From Candidatus Zixiibacteriota bacterium (GTDB lineage Bacteria; SM23-81; DAOVCL01), in the NCBI GenBank assembly GCA_030670005.1, contig DAOVCL010000093.1, positions 1 through 7,782 of the forward strand: a stretch of DNA of 7,782 bases, written 5' to 3'. Each line of letters starts with the position of its first letter. Within the stretch, counting starts at the first letter, position 1. Of this stretch, positions 1 through 5,233 are shown in pieces. Under the pieces are notes generated by a model. The model saw only the letters and a program-made list of their open reading frames with translations. It had not been told where the DNA came from and searched no databases. The position numbers were made by a program, and so were the translations under genes.

Positions 1-22
1 CGAATTATTCAGGTTAGAAATG

Positions 23-36
23 TTAGGTAAACCTAA
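23..36. promoter_or_regulatory. Palindrome at the predicted transcription start (possible operator)
   Basis: TTAGGT-AA-ACCTAA is a perfect inverted repeat with 6-base arms (23-28 and 31-36) and a 2-base centre. It abuts the -10 box of the leftward promoter and covers its expected start site, a usual position for a repressor operator. No regulator gene is visible, so operator function is inference. A site this short and AT-rich can also occur by chance. Confidence 0.3.
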
Positions 37-64
37 ATATAATAGTTTGGCCTATACTTGTCAA
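36..64 (-). promoter_or_regulatory. Strong sigma70-type promoter for a gene beyond the left edge
   Basis: On the minus strand a perfect -35 box TTGACA (64 to 59) is followed by a 17-base spacer (58 to 42) and a -10 box TATATT (41 to 36). This gives 11 of 12 consensus matches at the optimal spacing. Transcription would start near position 29-30 and leave the window on the left. It lies downstream of iorB and just after a possible terminator, so it probably begins a separate transcript in the same direction. It is the best promoter-like sequence I see in the window. Confidence 0.7.
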
Positions 65-65
65 G

Positions 66-99
66 AAAAAAAATGGGAACCCGATAAAAAAATTTTCGG
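66..99 (-). terminator. Weak candidate terminator after iorB
   Basis: Downstream of the iorB stop, the minus strand carries a small hairpin (CCGA at 99-96 pairing with TCGG at 84-81, AT-rich loop). Seven bases later comes a run of eight T (73-66). The stem is short and the T-run is not adjacent, so this is a poor intrinsic terminator. Its place between iorB and the next promoter is nevertheless what one would expect. Confidence 0.25.
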
Positions 100-149
100 T
101 GAGGTGAGCTACTGTGCTGAATGGTTTTCTTTCAAAGGGAAGGGCTGTG

Positions 150-767
150 TTAAGAGGTGGGGGCTTGGGCCTCTTTCCCTAAATCCTGGGCCAAGACCCG
201 TCCGGCTTGGAAGGCCTCCAGGTTTACCTCCAGGGCCTTTGCAGGGATCCGTGCCTGGATAGCCCTTCTCCAGGATTCCAGAGAGAGGGTAAGGTAAGGG
301 GAGAGTGAGCCAAGAAGGGCTATATTGACCGTGCGGAGGTGGCCTACTTTGCGGGCAATCTTCAGGCCATCAAAGAAAACTGCCTTCCCTCGCACCCTGA
401 TCCTCTCCCTTATGTCCTCCGGATAGGACTCTCCTCTGGCGGAAAGGGACAGGGGGACAATCCTCTGCAGGTTCACCAGGGACAGGCCACCTTTCTTCAG
501 GTAGTGCATCCACCTCAGGGTTTCCATCTCCTCAAAACTGAGCAGGAAGTCGGCCTCCCCCTGGGGGATAAGGGGAGAGAATACTTGCTCAGCAAACCTG
601 ATGTGGCTGACAACACTGCCTCCCCTCTGGGCCATCCCGTGAACCTCGCTCTTCTTCACATCCCAGCCATCCTCAATTGCGGCTAAGGCCAGGACCTCGC
701 TGGCCAAGAGGATCCCCTGTCCGCCAACCCCACAAATGAGGATATTTGTTGGCCTATTCCTCTTCAA
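150..767 (-). CDS. iorB: Indolepyruvate:ferredoxin oxidoreductase beta subunit
   Basis: This is the gamma-type subunit of the cytoplasmic, oxygen-sensitive enzyme that, with IorA, converts aryl pyruvates plus CoA to aryl-acetyl-CoA, CO2 and reduced ferredoxin. The protein is about 205 aa, normal for IorB. It opens with the nucleotide-loop motif CGVGGQG (residues 12-18) and then has the family signature SEVHGMAQRGG (about 40-50). The frame is open back to an ATG at 845, but that extension lies inside the 3' end of iorA and does not look like IorB. I choose TTG at 767-765, which has GAGGTG seven bases upstream and overlaps the iorA stop by 14 bases. GTG at 782 is an alternative. The overlap implies coupled translation with iorA. 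Confidence 0.9.
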   Translation of the reverse strand: MKRNRPTNILICGVGGQGILLASEVLALAAIEDGWDVKKSEVHGMAQRGGSVVSHIRFAEQVFSPLIPQGEADFLLSFEEMETLRWMHYLKKGGLSLVNLQRIVPLSLSARGESYPEDIRERIRVRGKAVFFDGLKIARKVGHLRTVNIALLGSLSPYLTLSLESWRRAIQARIPAKALEVNLEAFQAGRVLAQDLGKEAQAPTS

Positions 768-2490
768 TTGCCCCCACCTCACAGACCTGTTGGCACATAT
801 TACAGCCTGGCATACAGAGGAAGGAATCGATGACCGCCTTCCCATCCTTATGGTAGATCGCTGGACACCCCAGCTCCAGACATTGGCCGCAATCTATGCA
901 TTTGTCTGGATTGACTTTATGGATTTTGCCCTCCCTCTTCGCTATGAGGGCGCAGATCCTGCGGAAGATGATCACCGAGGGCTCAAGGACCTCTGTCTCC
1001 TCCTTGAGGGCCTCGATGACGGCAGAGAGATCATAGGGGTCAACAACCCTTACCCTTTCAATTCCGATCGCCTGAGCCAGTTTGATGTAGTCAAGCCTTT
1101 TTGTCGTTTCCCCCCTGAGGGTTTTCCCTGTTCCTGGGTGATCCTGATGGCCGGTCATCGCAGTCGACTCATTATCCAGAATGCAAAGAGTTATCTCTCC
1201 CTTATTATAGACCACATCGATGAGGCCGGTGATTCCAGAATGGATGAAGGTGGAATCCCCTATGGTGGCGATAATTGGAGATTTGTGTCTTCCCTTTAAC
1301 GCCTTCTCCATTCCCAGGGCATTTCCCACGCTGGCTCCCATACAGACGCAGGTATCCAAGGCCGATAGAGGTGGAAGGACAGCCAGAGTGTAGCAGCCAA
1401 TATCCCCAGTGGCGGTAAGTCCCAGCTTCTTCACCCCATAATAGAATCCCCGATGGGAACATCCAGGACAGAGGGCAGGAGGACGGGGTGGAAGGTCTTC
1501 CTGCTTAGTAGGGGAGGACTTTTCCTTCTCAAAGGCCCTCTTAAGCAGCTCTGGATTCAGTTCCCCACAGGTAGGTACCCTCTCCTTTCCCGTTATCTCG
1601 ATGCCCATTGCCCTTACCCCCTCCTCTATGAAGGGGTCATTCTCCTCTACTACCCATAGCTTATCCACCATCTGAGAGAACTTGGCAATCAGCTTTTTGG
1701 GGAGGGGATGAACTATGCTCAGCTTTAGAAATGATGCCTGGGGAAATATCTCCTTGGCGTACTGGTAGGAGATACCACTGGCGATGATGCCCAGGGATTT
1801 ATCCTCCCCGAGCTCGATCCTGTTTACCTCTGCCCCCTCACTGAAGTCCCCCAGCCTCCTCAGCCTCTCCTCAACCTGGATATGCAGTGACCTGGCATGG
1901 GCAGGGATCACTACCCACTTCTTTATATCCTTGATGTAAGGCTTATCCTCAACCTCTTCCCTCTTGCCAGGTCTGACCAGGGATTTGGAGTGCGACAGCC
2001 GGGTGGTTGAGCGGATGAGAACTGGAGTGTCAAACTCCTCGGATATGCTAAAGGCCAGGCCGACAAAATCCTTTGCCTCCTGACTATCTGAGGGCTCCAA
2101 ACAGGGGATCTTGGCGAACTTGGCATAGTTCCTGTTATCCTGTTCATTCTGGGAACTGTGCATTCCAGGGTCATCTGCGGAGATGATCACAAACCCTCCG
2201 TTAACCCCGGTATAAGAGGAGGTGAATAGGGGATCGGCGGCCACATTTAAGCCCACATGCTTCATCGCTACCAGAGAACGCAGCCCACCGATGGAGGCTC
2301 CCATAGCAACCTCAAAAGCCACCTTTTCGTTGGGGGACCATTGGGCCTCAATCTCAGGGTAATGGGTGCCGATCTCCTCCAGGATCTCGGTACTGGGGGT
2401 CCCTGGATAGGCAGAGGCAAACTTTGCCCCAAACTCCCATGCTCCATAGGCAAGGGCCTGATTCCCGGAGAGGAGAAGTTTATTTCTCAT
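754..2490 (-). CDS. iorA: Indolepyruvate:ferredoxin oxidoreductase alpha subunit
   Basis: This is the large catalytic subunit (578 aa), carrying thiamine diphosphate and iron-sulfur clusters and acting with IorB in aromatic amino acid fermentation. In order it shows a pyrimidine-binding domain with YPGTPSTEI (28-36) and NEKVAFEVAMGAS (54-66). A linker/transketolase C-type domain follows to about 330. The pyrophosphate-binding domain has CPGCSHRG (341-348) and the GDS...N thiamine motif (411-440). The C-terminus is a ferredoxin-like domain. Its first cluster motif is C531-x2-C534-x2-C537-x4-C542-P. The second is unusual: C559-x3-C563-x2-C566-x3-C570 followed by Glu rather than Pro. The ATG overlaps the stop of the upstream YacP-like gene as ATGA, and no good ribosome site is seen, so translation is probably coupled. 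Confidence 0.95.
   Translation of the reverse strand: MRNKLLLSGNQALAYGAWEFGAKFASAYPGTPSTEILEEIGTHYPEIEAQWSPNEKVAFEVAMGASIGGLRSLVAMKHVGLNVAADPLFTSSYTGVNGGFVIISADDPGMHSSQNEQDNRNYAKFAKIPCLEPSDSQEAKDFVGLAFSISEEFDTPVLIRSTTRLSHSKSLVRPGKREEVEDKPYIKDIKKWVVIPAHARSLHIQVEERLRRLGDFSEGAEVNRIELGEDKSLGIIASGISYQYAKEIFPQASFLKLSIVHPLPKKLIAKFSQMVDKLWVVEENDPFIEEGVRAMGIEITGKERVPTCGELNPELLKRAFEKEKSSPTKQEDLPPRPPALCPGCSHRGFYYGVKKLGLTATGDIGCYTLAVLPPLSALDTCVCMGASVGNALGMEKALKGRHKSPIIATIGDSTFIHSGITGLIDVVYNKGEITLCILDNESTAMTGHQDHPGTGKTLRGETTKRLDYIKLAQAIGIERVRVVDPYDLSAVIEALKEETEVLEPSVIIFRRICALIAKREGKIHKVNPDKCIDCGQCLELGCPAIYHKDGKAVIDSFLCMPGCNMCQQVCEVGAIEEE
775..780 (-). promoter_or_regulatory. Ribosome binding site setting the iorB TTG start
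   Basis: GAGGTG on the minus strand, seven bases before TTG at 767-765 and inside the iorA coding region. The same hexamer precedes the dipeptide epimerase gene, which supports it as this genome's usual site. It favours the TTG start over the far-upstream ATG. Confidence 0.55.
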
Positions 2491-2960
2491 CTCTTAAAGC
2501 CCCGCGCCACCTTCCTCAAGGCCCGCAGGCTTTTCTCATCCAATATCTCCCTCAGGATATTCCCTGAGCCGCTCTGAACCCCCTTCCTCTCCCTGTTCCC
2601 CTCTATCAGGTGGAGACCCTTCAACCCCTTAGCCCCCAGCCTGCGGGCCTCAGCAAGAAGATCCTTATCCCAGGAGGCCACAGCCACCTTCTTTACATCC
2701 ACGCTCCTTCTCACCAGATCCAATATGAATGAGTTTACTCTCTCTCCCTTATTGGTGAATACCACCCTCACCCCCTCCCTCCTGGGCAACCTATTTAATC
2801 CCTCCTTGGAGTTGAAGACCACCACCAGCCTGCAGCCCTTCGCTTTAGAGTAGTCTGCCAACAGTTTGAAGAGATGGGCCCTAGCCGATTTCGGGTTCTT
2901 GGGAGAACGAGGTAAACGGGAAAGCAAATTCTGACCATCTACAATAACTGTCTCTTGCAT
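2487..2960 (-). CDS. YacP-like NYN-domain protein (putative ribonuclease)
   Basis: A 157-aa cytoplasmic protein of the NYN/PIN nuclease fold, closest in layout to the YacP/Rae1 family, whose Bacillus member is a ribosome-associated endoribonuclease. Visible motifs are IVDGQN (6-11, D8 and N11), VVVFNSKEG (46-54), VVFTNKGERVNSFI (66-79) and VASWDKDL (94-101). In family members as I remember them, VVFD and GExAD carry Asp; here those positions are N50 and N76, while D8, E73 and D98 remain. Activity may therefore be altered. The ATG at 2960 has a strong AAGGAAGGAG site five bases upstream. The stop overlaps the iorA start (ATGA), so it is the first gene of the ior operon. Why an RNase-fold protein heads that operon is unclear. 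Confidence 0.8.
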   Translation of the reverse strand: MQETVIVDGQNLLSRLPRSPKNPKSARAHLFKLLADYSKAKGCRLVVVFNSKEGLNRLPRREGVRVVFTNKGERVNSFILDLVRRSVDVKKVAVASWDKDLLAEARRLGAKGLKGLHLIEGNRERKGVQSGSGNILREILDEKSLRALRKVARGFKR

Positions 2961-2965
2961 CTAAT

Positions 2966-2975
2966 CTCCTTCCTT
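2966..2975 (-). promoter_or_regulatory. Strong ribosome binding site of the YacP-like gene
   Basis: AAGGAAGGAG lies on the minus strand five bases before the ATG at 2960-2958. It is the strongest Shine-Dalgarno sequence in the window and may also serve iorA and iorB through coupled translation. Confidence 0.7.
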
Positions 2976-3085
2976 GTAACAGCTCACTGGTGTCAGCGAT
3001 CAGCCAATTGTCAGTGGTAACGGCTTTTCCCTGTTCACTGATCCCCGATCCCTGTCAACGCTTCCTGATCCCCGGGAACTGTTAC
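2976..3085. repeat. Degenerate repeat block with GTAACAG inverted ends
   Basis: The block starts with GTAACAG (2976-2982) and ends with its reverse complement CTGTTAC (3079-3085). Inside is low-complexity text built of variants of CACTG/TCAG/GATCC. It includes a perfect 10-base direct repeat CTGATCCCCG at 3038-3047 and 3065-3074, and further ACTG/TCAG variants at 2985-3017. It looks like a decayed copy of a dispersed non-coding repeat family. The left end sits inside the leader of the YacP-like gene, just before its ribosome site. Confidence 0.45.
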
Positions 3086-3225
3086 CATTCCTTCTAGCGA
3101 AACTTCGCCTTCCCGGCCCGGCCCGGGCAAACCGACAAGGTAGTGACAACCCAAATTAGGCAAAGCTTCGAATTGTAAAATGTAAAAGTCAAAATTACCT
3201 TTGCTTCCACGCCTGTTAAGGCAAC

Positions 3226-3253
3226 ATCCTACATCTCATTTTGCATTTTTCAA
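3226..3253 (-). promoter_or_regulatory. Weak candidate promoter for YacP-iorA-iorB
   Basis: On the minus strand TTGAAA (3253-3248) is followed by a 16-base spacer and TAGGAT (3231-3226). It faces the YacP-like gene and would give a leader of about 260 bases. The match is modest and lies in AT-rich repeat-like sequence, so it is only the best of several poor options. Confidence 0.2.
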
Positions 3254-3259
3254 TTCTTG

Positions 3260-3289
3260 CCCTGTTAGATAAAAATTTATCTAACGGGG
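3260..3289. repeat. 30-base near-perfect palindrome (14-base arms)
   Basis: The left arm CCCTGTTAGATAAA (3260-3273) and right arm TTTATCTAACGGGG (3276-3289) pair over 14 bases with one T-G wobble and a 2-base centre (AA). On the minus strand it lies 75-104 bases after the stop of the long NYN gene. The base of the stem is GC-rich, but no T-run follows on either strand, so it is not a standard intrinsic terminator. It could be a dispersed palindromic repeat, a protein-binding site or an RNA processing hairpin. Confidence 0.6.
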
Positions 3290-3317
3290 TGAACATTCTG
3301 CAATTTTCAATGGCTGG

Positions 3318-3343
3318 CTTAAAAACCTGACATAAATTTTAAG
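3318..3343. repeat. Short inverted repeat downstream of the long NYN gene
   Basis: CTTAAAA (3318-3324) and TTTTAAG (3337-3343) form perfect 7-base inverted arms around a 12-base loop. They begin 20 bases past the stop of the NYN coiled-coil gene. The stem is AT-rich and weak, so a terminator role is doubtful. Confidence 0.25.
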
Positions 3344-3363
3344 ATCTTGCCTTATGAAGACGG

Positions 3364-4824
3364 CTAAACCGATTCCCTCAAGTGGGCTTCAGATCGCATC
3401 AGGAGGGCTTCGGTGATGGCAAAGTATTCGTCTGCCGCCTCCATTAGATCCCTGGCCGTATTATGGGGGAAGGAGAAGACCTCCACCTTTGGCCCCATAG
3501 TCTTGAGGAGATTCACCAGATCAACGAAGTCCCCATCACCGCTAACCAGCACCACCACATCCAGCTTATCGGCAAAGCTGATCATATCAATGGCCATACC
3601 CATATCCCAGTCCCCTTTGGCCGAGCCATCGCTCCTCAGCCTCAAGTCCTTCCGCTTGACTTGGTAGCTAAGCTGTTGCAGCATACTTACAAAGCCAGAT
3701 TGATCGCTCTCCGGATTCTGCACCACATAGGCCTTGGCCACTATCAGCCTCCTATCCCTGAGGACTGAGTGGAGAAGCTTTTGGAAGTCCAATCGGCCAT
3801 TGAACTGTTTGGCGGCATAGAACATATTCTGCACATCGACGAATATGCCCACCCTCTCCTTATCTCCCTTCCTCCTCCTCTTCTCCACCTGAGAGGCCTC
3901 TATGAGGGCCTTCAGTTCGGTTGTCCCTCCCCTTATCCCCCTGATCTCCCTGGCCAGGGCCTGGAGGGCGGTTGTCCCCTCCCCGATGGCTTCTCTGATG
4001 AGCGTAGCCTGAGATTGAAGCCTGGTGAGGGCCTGGCCTATGGCCTTCTCAACTCCCCTTTCCTCGGGTTGAGAAGGAAGATTTTCCAGTTGGTATCTTA
4101 GCTTTCTGTTCTCCCTCTCCAGCTTCTTGATCTGGGAACTCAGCTTCTCCTCCTGCTCACGGTCAAACTTCAAGTCTTCGATCTTCTGGGTAAGGCTGAG
4201 GATCTTCCCCTCAAGCTCCTTTTTCTCATTTTGCCAGAGGCTCCTCCCCCTGGAGAGCTCATAGTTCTCCTTTTGCAGCTTTCTCAACCTCCCCTGAACC
4301 ATCTGCAATTTGGACCTTAGCTTAGAGAGTTCTTCCTCTAAGTTCTTCTGCATAACCTGCGGTTGATGGTCCTCTTTGAGGGTAGGGAAAAGATCTTTTT
4401 CAGGGACGATCTCCTCCAATCGCGAGATCAGTTCCGGGGTGAGCCTATTTACCTCCTGCCGGGGATCAGCGGTGAGGGCGAAGAGAAGCCGGCCCACACC
4501 ATCTTTCCTCAAGATATCCCCTGGGCGTTTCAGAAGAGATCTTACCCCTGAGGGATCAGTACGAGCAAACCGGGAGAGGAGATCTGAGTTGGCCTTCTTC
4601 AGGGCCTTTATTATCCGCTGGGCAGAGGCCTCTATCTCATAGAAGTCCTCCATCAAATCGGCCGCCAGTCTCTCTGGAGGGAGCGATTTTGTCCTTATCC
4701 CATCATAGCTGATGCCACAGCTATTGCATAGCTTGGCCAATTCCCTGGGTGAGAAGGAATCGGAGATGACCAGCCAGAGCTCTGCTGGGGATAGAAGTTC
4801 TGTCAACTTATGGACTTCGGACAA
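3364..4824 (-). CDS. Coiled-coil protein with C-terminal NYN (LabA-like) nuclease domain
   Basis: About 486 aa from the TTG at 4824; no signal peptide or membrane segment is seen. The N-terminal 1-155 is helical. Its first 75 or so residues, containing FSPRELAKLC (24-33), resemble small helical adaptor domains. Residues about 155-250 are rich in Lys/Glu/Leu heptads (a long coiled coil), and 254-311 hold further helices. The NYN domain fills about 324-470, with IFVDVQN (327-333; D330, N333), KGDWDMGMAIDM (403-414; D405, D407, D413) and SGDGDF (428-433; D430, D432). All the expected acidic residues are present, so RNA cleavage is plausible; the target is unknown. An in-frame TTG at 4851 exists, but the one at 4824 has AGGAG seven bases upstream. 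It overlaps the upstream DNPH1-like gene. Confidence 0.85.
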   Translation of the reverse strand: MSEVHKLTELLSPAELWLVISDSFSPRELAKLCNSCGISYDGIRTKSLPPERLAADLMEDFYEIEASAQRIIKALKKANSDLLSRFARTDPSGVRSLLKRPGDILRKDGVGRLLFALTADPRQEVNRLTPELISRLEEIVPEKDLFPTLKEDHQPQVMQKNLEEELSKLRSKLQMVQGRLRKLQKENYELSRGRSLWQNEKKELEGKILSLTQKIEDLKFDREQEEKLSSQIKKLERENRKLRYQLENLPSQPEERGVEKAIGQALTRLQSQATLIREAIGEGTTALQALAREIRGIRGGTTELKALIEASQVEKRRRKGDKERVGIFVDVQNMFYAAKQFNGRLDFQKLLHSVLRDRRLIVAKAYVVQNPESDQSGFVSMLQQLSYQVKRKDLRLRSDGSAKGDWDMGMAIDMISFADKLDVVVLVSGDGDFVDLVNLLKTMGPKVEVFSFPHNTARDLMEAADEYFAITEALLMRSEAHLRESV

Positions 4825-5233
4825 CTTCTGGCTCCTGAAGATAGGTCTCAAAATCGCTCAGTGAGGGGAAGATCTTGGTGGAGAAGAACTTCACCACCCA
4901 ATTCTCCCCCATGGGGGAGATCGTCCAGATGGGAACCCCAGACTTGTAGCACTCCCAGATCTCTATGGCTGTCCCCAAGCTGGCCTCTGGAAGGTAGGCA
5001 ACTAAACAGTCAGACCTCTTTGCCTCCTCTATCATCCTCAGGAAGGTCTCCTTTCCTTTCTTTGAGTCATAGTCAATGGAGTTGGGATGTAGCTCATAGG
5101 GGCAGAATATCACCGCTTTGGGGAATCTCCCCTCCAAGGCCCTCTTTATCCTCTCCCGATAATCCTGAGGATAGAGCCTCCTTCCCCTCTGGGAGCCCTG
5201 GATGATTCCAGCCAGAAAGAACCTCTTAGGCAT
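4808..5233 (-). CDS. Nucleoside 2-deoxyribosyltransferase / DNPH1-like protein
   Basis: A 141-aa cytoplasmic protein. The N-terminal FFLAGIIQGS (5-14) looks like the first strand and nucleotide loop of the nucleoside 2-deoxyribosyltransferase superfamily. SDCLVAYLPEASLGTAIE (74-91) matches the strand-loop-helix carrying the catalytic Glu (E91 here). The SLGxxxE form is closer to DNPH1/Rcl, where the Ser contacts the 5'-phosphate, than to DVGxxxE of lactobacillal transferases. From remembered alignments, the catalytic Asp of DNPH1 falls at Met67 here, so hydrolase activity is uncertain. The ATG overlaps the epimerase stop by eight bases; the gene in turn overlaps the NYN gene. The likely ligand is a nucleotide or nucleoside, but the reaction is unknown. 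Confidence 0.65.
   Translation of the reverse strand: MPKRFFLAGIIQGSQRGRRLYPQDYRERIKRALEGRFPKAVIFCPYELHPNSIDYDSKKGKETFLRMIEEAKRSDCLVAYLPEASLGTAIEIWECYKSGVPIWTISPMGENWVVKFFSTKIFPSLSDFETYLQEPEVVRSP
4832..4836 (-). promoter_or_regulatory. Ribosome binding site setting the TTG start of the NYN gene
   Basis: AGGAG on the minus strand, seven bases before TTG at 4824-4822. The competing TTG at 4851 has no comparable sequence upstream. The site lies inside the 3' end of the DNPH1-like gene, so the two genes are probably translated together. Confidence 0.5.

Larger units (their letters stand above)
2961..3363. other. 403-base repeat-rich intergenic region
   Basis: This is the longest non-coding stretch in the window. 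I see no convincing gene, tRNA or riboswitch in it. It holds a degenerate repeat block bounded by GTAACAG inverted ends (2976-3085), a GC-rich stretch around 3114-3128, AT-rich text with short internal repeats (GTAAAA twice near 3175-3187, and GCAAAG/CTTTGC inverted at 3160-3165 and 3199-3204), a near-perfect palindrome (3260-3289) and a small inverted repeat just after the long NYN gene (3318-3343). It should contain the promoter of the YacP-ior operon. The best match is TTGAAA (3253-3248) with a 16-base spacer and TAGGAT (3231-3226) on the minus strand, which is weak. Confidence 0.6.

Noticed and set aside
768..845. ATG-initiated N-terminal extension of iorB
   Set aside because: It lies entirely within the iorA ferredoxin region and has no IorB-like sequence. 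A TTG with a GAGGTG site gives a normal-length protein.
736..1299. Long plus-strand open frames opposite iorA, the NYN gene and the epimerase
   Set aside because: They are antisense shadows of clear genes, have no recognisable domains, and arise from the codon bias of the minus-strand genes.
3030..3058. TTGACA on the minus strand (3058-3053) as the ior operon promoter
   Set aside because: No -10-like sequence exists at 16-18 bases; the corresponding positions read ACAGGG.
2961..3363. CRISPR array in the repeat-rich gap
   Set aside because: The repeats are short (10 bases or fewer), degenerate and irregularly spaced, with no unique spacers and no cas genes in the window.
4825..4851. Upstream TTG start of the NYN coiled-coil protein
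   Set aside because: No ribosome site precedes it, whereas the TTG at 4824 has AGGAG seven bases upstream. It is kept only as an alternative.
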